A DNA stretch of 64,000 nt. Source: Heloderma charlesbogerti (lineage: Eukaryota; Chordata; Lepidosauria; Squamata; Helodermatidae). Under the pieces are notes generated by a model, which was given only the letters and a program-made list of their open reading frames with translations, did no database searches and was not told where the DNA came from. Every line of letters starts with the position of its first letter. The first letter of the stretch is position 1. The DNA is taken from assembly GCA_026122225.1 (NCBI GenBank), contig JANEZZ010001871.1, positions 186,001 to 250,000 of the forward strand, given 5' to 3'. This document shows, in pieces, positions 54,906 through 64,000 of the stretch. A program made the translations under genes and the position numbers.

Positions 54906-55792
54906 ATTAAGAGAGTCTATGTTGATTCGTTTTCAGAGTAACCTCCCCATTTCTCCATTAACATGTATATTGCCCACACTGGAAGCATAACCAGAAGTCA
55001 TGTTCCTTCATGTTATTCTTGCCCATTCTTTGTACTTAAGTTTTCCACTTCACATAGAAATGGAAAAGTCTGCTCTTACAATACAATGTCATATTCTTGT
55101 ACTATTATTATTTTGTAAATGAAGATGTGAAAGTGAAAACAAGACATCCAGCAACATAATGACAGCAGAATATTTGTCGTGCTGTGTGTTCTACTAAGAG
55201 CTGAGTTGTGCGCTAATGATTTTTAACATCTCAGTTTGCCCAAGCATCAATTATTTGCTGAAAGGCATCCAGATTGGCTTGTACATGCCACTGTATGTAC
55301 GTCATGGAAACATGAATTAAATCTGTCAGTCTTTTGATCTGCATGCCAGCCCAACAGTGTAAGCACTTATTGTAACTACTTATAAAGGCCCCTCTGTGTT
55401 CTACAGGGGGCCATTTTTGCCCCTGCGCCTGTTTTTATCTTCCCCCCCCTCCTTTTAACACTCTTTTAAAAAATGACATTTATTTGTCAGCAGGAGAAAT
55501 AATCTTGTCAGATATAGTCCTTAATTATAGATTCTGAGCTATGTGTTTTATTCTTCACTTCAGGATACAATCACACAGCAAAAAACCCCAAGTAATATAA
55601 AGTAACTATTAGCTTTGGCATCTTTTAAATCCTCTACAATTACTATTAAAGCTCTTTTTCACTTGAAGGTGATCGTTTTCTAAATTTTACGGTTGTGATT
55701 TGTGCTCAGACAACCACTTTTTATGAGAAAAGGTATTTTATTATCATAATATGTTTACCCCCCCAAACCCCACCTCTTCCAGTCTGATATTG
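54906..55792. other. Unique-looking A/T-rich DNA
   Basis: No element ends or repeat phrases recognised between about 54930 and 55740. A candidate, like 13833-15735, for old host sequence. Confidence 0.35.
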
Positions 55793-56095
55793 TTACATTG
55801 AGTAATCCAATAGAAAATAAATGGAAAGTGTTTTTTGAGAAGTCCTGCAGCTCCTCCTAAGCTGGCGATGAACTTGATCTTTCAACTTATCCATCTCAGC
55901 AATATCTAGAAGAATGATTACGCATCTTTCCAATGATGAGCTAATACAACCACTGGTAGTAGTTAAAAGATCCTGCAACAATAATTTAATAGCCCCTTGA
56001 AAATCATTGTCCAAATAATTCAGCAGTAACATTGTTGCATCAAATCTTAGGCTTACATCAATTATTTGAAAAATGAGCCATACAACCTATGTCCA
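55793..56095 (-). pseudogene. Possible unidentified coding remnant
   Basis: On the minus strand a frame runs VVWLIFQIIDVSLRFDATML, then LNYLDNDFQGAIKLLLQDLL, ends KTLSIYFLLDYSM and stops at 55793. It is Leu-rich and looks helical. A TAG lies just upstream (about 56075), before which HLNWT continues in the same frame. I cannot name a family. It may be an exon, a processed-pseudogene scrap or chance. Confidence 0.3.
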
Positions 56096-56326
56096 ATTAA
56101 GATGACCGCAAGGACCACTTCACCATACATGATGTTTTTAAAAATCTGCTTGACTGGCATGACAATTCCAAAGCAATCCCATACTCTAACAGCGAACTCG
56201 TTCTCTGTATGTTGATCCTTATACAGTCCAAGAGGCACCATCCATCCACACGAGGGAAGTATCAGCAGGTTCGGGGACGCACCAAGGTTTTCAAAAGTAC
56301 AAAAAAATCTTTAGGGTGAAAAAATT

Positions 56327-57078
56327 ATTTATTTATTTATTTATTCATTCATTTCATTTCTATACCGCCCAATAGCCGAAGCTCTCTGGGCAGTTCACAA
56401 AAATTAAAACCAAACAGCACACAACAATTTAAAATACATAGAACATTAAAACCACAATATAACAATACAACCACAATAAAACCTAGCAGCAGTGCAGGAG
56501 TTTAAAATACAGATTTAAAACAGCAAAGATAAAAATTTAGAAAGCTAAAATGCTAAAATGCCTGGGAAAATAAAAAGGTCTTCACCTGGCACCAAAAGGA
56601 ATACAATGTAGGTGCCAGGTGAACCTCACCAGGGAGCTCATTCCAGAGCCAGGGTGCCACAGCAGAAAAAGCCCTCCTCCTAGTAGCCACCCACCTCACT
56701 TCCTTTGGCAGGGGCTCACGGAGAAGGGCCGCTGACGATGATCTTAAGGTCCGGGCAGGCACATATGGGAGGAGGCGATCCTTCAGGTAACCTGGCCCCA
56801 AGCCGTTAAGGGCTTTGAATGTTAACACCAGCACTTTGAATCGGGCCCGGAAATGGACTGGCAGCCAGTGCAGCTGGAAAAGTACTGGCGTAATATGAGC
56901 TCGCAGGCCAGTCCCTGTTAACAATCTTGCTGCCCTATTTTGGACTAGCTGAAGTTTCCGGACCGTTTTCAAAGGCAGCCCCACGTATAACGCATTGCAG
57001 TAATCCAGACAAGAAGTTATCAGAGCATGGATAACTGTAGCTAGGCTATCTCTGTCCAGATAAGGGCGTAGTTGGTAA
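56327..57078 (-). mobile_element. L2-type LINE, 3' fragment, second copy
   Basis: About 750 bp in minus orientation with TTTA repeats at 56327-56350. It matches 22737-23470 closely over the coding end and 3' UTR, with an extra 8-bp copy ('gctaaaat') near 56545. The cut-off at 57078 lies at the same YQLRPYLDRDS region. Confidence 0.85.
56553..57078 (-). pseudogene. L2 reverse transcriptase C-terminal segment
   Basis: Translation from YQLRPYLDRDSLATVIHALI to VKTFLFSQAF is open. Residues upstream of YQLRP in the reading frame are not L2. It contains the same C-terminal motifs as 22949-23956 with a few replacements (for example a W for R in KEVRWVA). The reverse transcriptase active site is absent. 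Confidence 0.8.
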
Positions 57079-57917
57079 GGGCTGAACTGAGAAAAACTGA
57101 GAAGGGGAAGCAAAAATGACCCAATGAGAAATGAGCATGCTCAGCTGGCACAGAATGCTCACCGTTGAGTGTGTATGAAAAATAACGTATGGATAATAAA
57201 TCTAATTAAGCAGACCTCTTGTTATCTTGACAGGCCCCTACTTCCTGCCTTTATCCAGGTCCATAGAGATGTGGTCTTTCTGATGCTGAGAAGGACTCAG
57301 TCATTTTACACTCAACACAGCTACTTTATAAATAGATGCTCCTAGACTATATTTTAAACATTTATTAACACCAAGCAAATGTATTTAAGTGTACTCTGAT
57401 TGGCTACTGTACTCTTTTAATCCTGCCTCTTATTTATTAATATTTGATTATTTTGTTTTACTTGTAAAGTTCTATAGAAATTTCCCAAACCTTTGTGGCT
57501 TTAACCGGTTTGGGGCATGAACCTTATTGAGCAAGAATGCTTCTCATAATGTTCTCTTTTCCCCAGATCAAGCCTGTTGCTAGTAATAGGTCAAAACTAA
57601 ACTTTGGTTCAGGCAGTCATTTTAACTATGCCTCTTTGATATGTCTGGTATGACCATTGCCTTAAAATTGCCTACAAGACTGGGGGGTGGGGGGATGGAA
57701 AAACAGAGGGCTAGATGGAATGGAGTATCCTGGAAAAGGGCATGGCTGACTGGCTGGAACCCTGAGCAGGAGCACTCAGCATCACAACATTTTGTTGCAG
57801 GTATCACTTACCTGTTCTAAAGCTGTTAATTAACTTTGCAGGGGTAATGTACCACTGGCACACTAATTTATACTGAGCCTCTCATAGAAATTAGCATAGG
57901 GAACGTTGTCTAATTGT
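57079..57917. other. No recognised feature
   Basis: Nothing recognised. Confidence 0.35.
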
Positions 57918-57973
57918 TATTTATTTATGTGCCATTTTACCATGTAATACATTTCCTGAGCAGCGTACTGCAA
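57918..57973 (-). repeat. LINE 3'-end scrap
   Basis: 'ttatttatttatgtgccatt' and 'tgagcagcgtactgcaaatt' resemble worn L2-type termini. It continues into the hairpin at 57974. Confidence 0.4.
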
Positions 57974-58070
57974 ATTAACAAAGCCAATGAATAAAATAAT
58001 TCAGAATATTAGTATTATTAATAACATAATACTAATATTCTGAATTATTTTATTTATTGGCTTTGTTAAT
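57974..58070. repeat. 45-bp-arm hairpin
   Basis: Arms 57974-58018 and 58026-58070 are inverse copies with a single C/T difference (near 58056), separated by 7 nt (58019-58025). Confidence 0.95.
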
Positions 58071-58454
58071 TGGCTGCAAATTTCAGTGCCAAAACCAACT
58101 CTGACACCAGATTGAAATGCGTCCAGATAACTGGTCAGTAGCTGGAATTGCAGAACAATTACTCACTTGTTACTTACCCATGAAGAGGAAATCTTTGCAA
58201 CTGGCCACAAACCCTGGGAATAGTTCCTACAAATCCTGCCCAATATGTCAGTTCCCAGTTCTCCTGTACAAATATACTTATTAGACTCCTTCTTTAGCTC
58301 TACATCTGAGGTTACTGTATAGAGTTAGGACAGCTGCCCTTTCTTTCAGATGACCACTTTGACACAAGCAACTCAAATCCAGATTCAAGGTGAGCAAAAA
58401 CACCTGCCCAGAAAATAAGTGTTGGCTATGCACCTGTGGCTCGTAGTAAATTTT

Positions 58455-58620
58455 CTTTTATCACTTTTGTTTTCCTTCCTTCCTCTAAGGAGTTCAAGGC
58501 AGCATACATGGGTTATTTCCTCTTTCAGGTTAGGCTGAGACATCATGACTTGCTTACAGTCACCCAGTGAACTTCATGGCCACTGGGTTTCCCCCCCAAG
58601 CGAACGCTCAAGACTAGATG
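58455..58620 (-). mobile_element. tRNA-derived SINE (MIR-like), worn
   Basis: 'ccttcctctaaggagttca', 'ttaggctgagacatcatga' and 'cagtcacccagtgaacttca' follow the SINE at 10670 with many differences. Confidence 0.5.
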
Positions 58621-59085
58621 CTCTCCAGAAGTGTCTGTGGCTCATATAAAGGCTGCCTGTGGGGTTCTCATCACTTTTATCCCGCAGTTGCCATAATCAC
58701 ACATATGCACTTTTCTGCTAGAGGAAACATACAATGTAATGAAGGTGAATTAGCTTACAATAGAAGAGATTTATATTCCAGTGATTTCTTTAATAAAGTT
58801 CATGGAGGCCTCCTACGTCATTAAAATACAACCAAAATCAGCCAAAAAAATGCATTCCATAAAAACCCTTTAAAGGTTTAGATACACATACCAACTAAAA
58901 TCAACCAGCCTATAATGCCAACCTAAAGTAAAAGAACCACAAAGCATTATAAAACTGAGCAGAGAGGATTCATGGCAGAACAGGCCTTCTAATACCTCGA
59001 TGGCATTGTAAAAATCTGGCTCCTGTACCTCACTGTTCTTACTTCCCTCATAGAGGACACTTTGACTGACCCGTCTCCTACCCAA
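58621..59085. other. No recognised feature
   Basis: Nothing recognised. Confidence 0.35.
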
Positions 59086-59325
59086 GACCAGCCCTACCAT
59101 TAGGTAAAGTGAGGCAGCTGCCTCAGGCAGAGAATGCTGGGGTTTGGGGAGCAATGGCAAGATGTTGGACAACACAGCCGTGTTTGCCATGTGGTCTCAC
59201 CCTCCCCCAACCTAGCCTGCTAATGTTGAATTAAGATTCAACCACCAGTCCAATTGACTCTGAATGTGGGGTGGGTCTCATCTTTTCCTGTGCCTCAAGC
59301 AGCAAAATGTCTTGGGCCAGCCCTG
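59086..59325 (+). repeat. Dispersed repeat, family with 30581
   Basis: The left end 'gaccagccctaccattaggt' faces the right end 'cttgggccagccctgct'. Body phrases ('tgcctcaggcagagaatg', 'gtctcatcttttcctgtgcc') match 30610-30830 in part. Confidence 0.55.
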
Positions 59326-59934
59326 CTTCTGCCTGGGCAGGGAAGAGGCAAAAAATGGCAACAAGCAGAGCCACCCGTTTCTCAGAACAGACAGCAAGGG
59401 TGACCTGGATATTTTTATGGTGTGCAGAGTCAGACCTTATTACATCAGCTGTTCTGATCTCTGGCTGTTCAGGTCTTCATTGGTCTGGTAATTCTCTGCT
59501 CTAGCCAGAGCTTGGTAGTGGCGCATAGACAGAGTCCCTGCTACTGTCTCTAAAGCCATTGTGTCAGGAGTTACTGTGGGCTTGAGTCCTGACTCTGGAA
59601 AGGACATCATAAATCAAATGGAAATTTTTAATTTGCTGGTGCTGGTACAATACCTGTCAACCTGACATTTCCCACAGAGATCCATGTTCTGGTCCTGCAC
59701 CCAAAGCAGGTAATATGCACATTACACTGAATCCAACCCAAACTTCAGTGGGGTTCCAATGTGCACATGGAGGTATGTATGTGCAGGGCAGCCCCATTCA
59801 GTCCAGTGATTAGTAATGCAATGCTCCATGCGTGTATCTCAATTGTATATTAAAAGCTTTCCACAACATTGAAGGGAATTATGCAGCTTCTGTCGCTTTC
59901 TGTACACCTTGGAGCCCCTGCATGCCCATCATCT
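59326..59934. other. No recognised feature
   Basis: Frames at 59264-59504 have no domain features. Confidence 0.35.
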
Positions 59935-60290
59935 AGGGTGGCCCCAAAAGATCAGGCAGGATGACACATTGCCAAAAAAGAGGAAATGTGTTGCTATAAA
60001 AGAGGACAAAAGAAGACACAAATGTGCATTTGTTAATTTATATGTATCAATTATATGAAATAATCACTGTAATTTAAATAGAAATACATCTCACATAGTG
60101 GGGAAGAATGTCACTTGTGTGTGCCTGCTCGGGCTGCTGTCTGGGTGCTAAATGTTGATGGGCAGCTCCAAGGCCCAGCTTCTCCTTGATAGGGTTCTTT
60201 ATCTTTACACCCAACTTGGACTGGATTGCCCTTCAAACACAGGAAGCCTTCAAACAGAGGCCTGTAAAGTAGATGACATAACTGCCCTAC
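59935..60290 (+). repeat. Dispersed hAT-like repeat, family with 31816
   Basis: The left end 'tctagggtggccccaaaag' is followed by 'gccaaaaaagaggaaatgt', and the later part 'gatgggcagctccaaggcc' and 'attgcccttcaaacacagg' matches 24540-24660. Confidence 0.55.
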
Positions 60291-62599
60291 CGTCGGATCT
60301 GCTGGGTTTTGTTGACAGGGTTCCTTTTAAGTCTCAGGATCTTTTAAAATACATTTTTTAAAAAATATATACATTTTCTTATCACATACTGGCTACTCTG
60401 GAATCTTCATACTAATGTCTTGGTTATTTTCTACTATATTCAAGACCAGAATAGCAGATTTTCACAGTCTTAGCCTGGGACGCTATACTAAACTATTTCA
60501 CAGGAAAATTAGAACACAAAAAATGCAGTTCAATAAAAACCTACATCTCTTGTTAAGGTGCTTTGAACTTCTGCTCAAGCTCCCCCTCTCTTGCAAGATA
60601 AATGATGTCTGGCAGTTTTGTATAATTTAAAATTCTCTCGTAATTCTATCTGCCAATTTCCTTTGATCCCAGAGATACTTTGTTCTGGAAAGTTTCAGGG
60701 CTAGGAGAAAAGGAGGGAAATGACTCCTTTAAAAACAAAAACAAAAAAACCCCTCTAAATAGAAAATACACCTCAACAGAATCATTTTGTTCTTCTGTCA
60801 CAGCGGGCCATGATTCGTTTTGGGACATAATGTGCTAGTGAGTCACACAGAAAACAGCCTCTTCATAGTGAATTAAGTTGTCATTATGGAGTAATATTTC
60901 TTGACTAAACTTAAACAAAGATGATAGAAGATCTTCACAAGATCTGAAGTGTATAATCGCATGTCAGCTTCATATTTTGGGCTTTCTATTCTGAAGGCTT
61001 TAATAAATTTGCAAAATTGGGCTCTTCCTTAACTATTTAAAACCATTGGCTCGGATCCAAAGAGGTAATTAAGGCCACCCAAAGGCTTGGAAATACTCAT
61101 TGAGACCTTTGATTTCTTTTTTCCTTTTGAATGGCAGTTCCCCCATCCCACCCCATACAATATCACAACTGCTTTTGAAACTTTCATTCCAGAAGATGCT
61201 TGCCATGCAGCTTGGGGGAGCTTGAGCAGAAGTTCAAAGCATCTTTGGGTTTGTGGAACTAGTCACTCAGTTCTTTAGGCCAATACATTCATTATTTCAC
61301 TGGATCATGGCAATACTATGAGAAAAATAATTTCTAACTACGCTATTTGTGAACTGACTCTTGTTGAAAAAATGGCAGCCTTGGTCAAGAATGTCCCAGC
61401 TGTAGCCTGACACAGCAAATCTCTAGTAAATCTGTAGTAGTGCATCACTGTCCTTTCTCAGAAGATGAAGTGGTTCCATTTGCCAGAGGCTCAAAGAAGC
61501 AAAGCCTCTATGGTCTTTGGTGGTGTCAGGACTTAGTCAGAGGGGAGCAGGGACCTGGATACCACGATCCCAGAATTGTGCCAGGGAGTTGGAGCAGAGG
61601 AACGAAGTCCTGAGGAACACTCTGAAATGTATCAGAGGCAGGAAGACTATTGTTGCTCAGGTAAAGTCTCAGCCCAAACAGGAAATGTCAGAGGGCCCAA
61701 TGACCTGCCTGGGTAGGCAAGGCCAGTCTGGAAACTAAAAATACACACAGGGCAGCTGCACACAGAACCAAAGGCCCCTGGTTCTAGCCCAGGTGGTTCC
61801 TGATAGGTGGAAGCTCTTCCTTGGGAACTTAGGCTTTTCAGGATAAGGACCCAGCTCTAGGAGAGGTGGAGCCCAACAGATAAACACTCCCTTAACAGAC
61901 AGAGCCATTCAGGAAACTATGCCACAAGACATGAAGGGAGGTCATTCAGCTGGCTTGGGAACCACCTACTTGGCTGCACATTGTGGTCTTCTTGAACAGA
62001 CTAATTACTGGTTGGTAGGATAAGGACACACTGCCATTATTAGGGTGGGCTTCAGCAGCTAATTTGTCCACTGCTGAAGTAAGATGGCTGATAAGGAATG
62101 ATTCTTGGTATGATTGGCTCAGTTCCCCTACCACTTCTTTTACTGTTCTCAATCTTATGGAGTTGTGCATGCACAGTTGAGTCCATCTGTTCTTTCAGGA
62201 CCACCCTGTCCCAGGCTATGTATGCAGCAGTCTTGTTTAAGCCTTTGTGTGTGTCTCATGCACCTTCTTGCTTGGTAAGATTTAGGCTGATCTCTGGGGC
62301 GCTTGGCTATCTTCCCTGGTCAACATGTTGCCAGTGTGCATTTGGGCACGAACAAGCAGATAATGTAAACTGTCAGCTAAAATTAAGATGCATGGGATAA
62401 GACAAGAACGTTATTATCTTATGTATTTGCTGTTTATCTTAAACAGGAACAGAGCAGAACCCCTCACTCAAACCAGATACAACTACATCCAGTGCCACCC
62501 TTTGACTAAATGATATAATGACACTATCCACCCAAGTGCTATAACTAATGTTCTAACATGGCTATGGACAAGTGTGAAGGCACACTAAGAAGAAACCAA
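60291..62599. other. No gene recognised
   Basis: About 2.3 kb with no clear elements. Frames at 61517-61738, 61946-62170 and 62098-62400 have no domains. 'gtgtcaggacttagtcag' at 61524 could be an LTR-like start, but no second boundary was found. Confidence 0.3.
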
Positions 62600-63950
62600 T
62601 TATCTAGACCCATTTCAGTTGGGCTTCATGCTTGGGCATGGGACAGAAACGGCCTTGGTCGCCTTGGTGGATGATATGAGGAGGGCTCTGGATAGGGGCG
62701 AATGCTCCTTCCTTGTTCTCCTCGACCTCTCAGAGGCTTTTGATACCGTTGACCACGGTATCCTCCTGGACCGCCTGGAGGGGTTGGGCATTGGAGACAC
62801 CGTATTGCGGTGGTTCCGGTCCTTCATCTCCGGCAGGTACCAGAGAGCAGCACTGGGAGAGGAGGTTTCAGACCCGTGGCCACTCACTTGTGGGGTGCCA
62901 CAGGGTTCCATCCTCTCCCCGATGCTATTTAACATCTATGTGAAGCCACTGGGGGCTATCATCAGGAGGTTTGGGGTGCAGTGTCATCAATATGTGGATG
63001 ACACGCAGCTCTACCTCTCATTCAAATCTTCACCAAGGTTGGCCGTAGAATCCCTGTCCAAATGTCTGGAGACGGTGAGTGGCCGGATGGGGAGGAATAA
63101 GCTGAGGCTGAACCCTGACAAGACCGAGGTACTTTTGGTGGGAGACCAGAGGAGGCTGGGGGATGTTGACCTGGTGTTGAATGGGATACGGTTACCCTTG
63201 AAAGACCAGGTCCGCAGCCTGGGGGTCATTTTGGACTCCCAGCTGTCCATGGAGGCTTAGGTCTCAGCTGTGAGCTGGACAGCGCTGTATCAACTCCATC
63301 TGATACAGCCGCTGTGCCCCTTCCTTCCCGACCATCTGCTCCCATCGGTAGTACATGCCCTGGTCTCCTCTCGTTTAGACTACTGTAATGCGCTCTACGT
63401 GGGGTTACCCTTGAAGACGGTTCAGAAGCTGCAGCTGGTACAGAATGCGGCGGTTCGCCTGATTAAAGGCAGCTGCAGGCAAGATCACATCACTCCAGTG
63501 CTGAAGGAGTTGCACTGGTTACCAGTTGTTTTCTGGGCCAAATTCAATGTAATGGTTTTGACCTTTAAAACCCTATATGGTTCCAGCCCAGCCTATCTTA
63601 AGGAGCACCTCCAGCAACACCAAACAGGCCGCTTAACAAGATCAGCCTCGGATGGCCTTCTCTCTGTCCCATCAGCCAGGACAGCTAGACTGGTGGGGAT
63701 GAGGGAGAGGGTGGAACTCCCTCCCTAGGGAACTCCGCCATGCCCCCTCTTTAATGAACTTCCGCTGTGGATTATAAACCTGGTTGTTCAGGCAGGCATT
63801 TGGTGTGGGTTAGGGTATTTTAGAAAATGTTTTTATTGTAGAATTTTATTGTTTTAAACTGTTTTATTATATGCTTTGTACATCGCCCAGAGTGGCTGGG
63901 TGACCAGCCAGATGGGCGATTAATAAATTTAATAAATAAATAAAATAAAT
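62600..63950 (+). mobile_element. L2-type LINE, third copy, different subfamily
   Basis: About 1.35 kb from mid reverse transcriptase to an AATA/AAAT tail (63928-63950). The 3' end ('catcgcccagagtggctggg', 'gatgggcgattaataaat') is L2-type but differs from the copy at 22737. Confidence 0.85.
62619..63728 (+). pseudogene. L2 reverse transcriptase, broken by one stop and a frameshift
   Basis: The frame includes LDLSEAFDTVDHGILLDRLE, LTCGVPQGSILSPMLFNIYV and QYVDDTQLYLSF: the active site reads YVDD (about 62992-63003) instead of YADD. TAG at 63258-63260 interrupts it after LSMEA; the same frame continues with WTALYQLHLIQPL, then RLDYCNALYVGLPLKTVQKL and HITPVLKELHWLPV. Near 63700 a frameshift moves the coding sequence (WNSLPRELRH) into the next frame, so the reading ends early at 63726-63728. 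It shares the C-terminal pattern of 22949-23956 but not its exact sequence. Confidence 0.85.
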
Positions 63951-64000
63951 ACTACAGCCCTAGAAGCTGCATTGGAGGTGCACCCATTTGTTTATCCAGT

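Noticed and set aside
61524..61900. Third solo LTR
   Set aside because: A TGTCAGG-like start alone; no CTGACA end, polyadenylation signal or duplication in a suitable place.

Overview
The window reads as non-coding vertebrate DNA from a squamate reptile, most likely a lizard. The evidence is the combination of a BovB-type RTE LINE, a BovB-tailed tRNA SINE of the Sauria type, a 5S rRNA-derived SINE with a CR1-like tail, many CR1 and L2 fragments, and very many small palindromic DNA transposons. I found no convincing host protein-coding gene, no rRNA or tRNA gene outside SINE heads, and nothing bacterial. It looks like an intergenic region or a large intron built up by layers of mobile elements. 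All family names come from reading motifs and ends; nothing was searched.

Layout, left to right. At 1-3.7 kb there is a 342-bp TIR element, an 827-bp hAT-like element (1784-2610) filled with alternating hairpins, and a 553-bp solo LTR (3144-3696). At 4-7.2 kb a near full-length BovB sits inside an older CR1 fragment with an 11-bp target duplication. At 8.5-22 kb there are MITEs (hAT-like with 8-bp and Harbinger-like with TWA target sites), CR1 and tRNA-SINE copies and a Sauria-type SINE; 13.8-15.7 kb is the largest stretch that looks unique. At 22-25.5 kb a possible LTR is followed by a 3' L2 copy with an intact 335-codon frame and a BovB tail scrap. At 26-42 kb there are more MITEs, including elements nested in other elements, a 5S-CR1 chimera and a good CR1 copy (38884-39852). 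At 43-46 kb lies a long imperfect inverted repeat with 5S-derived sequence in both arms, then a second solo LTR of the same family. At 48-49 kb lies a second hairpin-filled hAT-like element. At 49.6-50.3 kb there is a decayed cysteine-rich coding sequence. At 51-58 kb there are several striking perfect palindromes, another CR1 and a second copy of the 22.7-kb L2. At 62.6-64 kb a third, different L2 copy carries a YVDD instead of a YADD active site.

How the parts relate. BovB, L2 and CR1 are the plausible sources of reverse transcriptase: the Sauria-type SINE has a BovB-like end and the 5S chimera a CR1-like end. The small DNA transposons encode nothing and would have depended on transposases from elsewhere. 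The most unusual structure is the pair of hAT-like elements at 1784-2610 and 48159-49026. Each has an exact 8-bp target duplication and an internal array in which two unrelated palindromes alternate about every 45-50 bp; in the second, part of the array is itself one larger palindrome.
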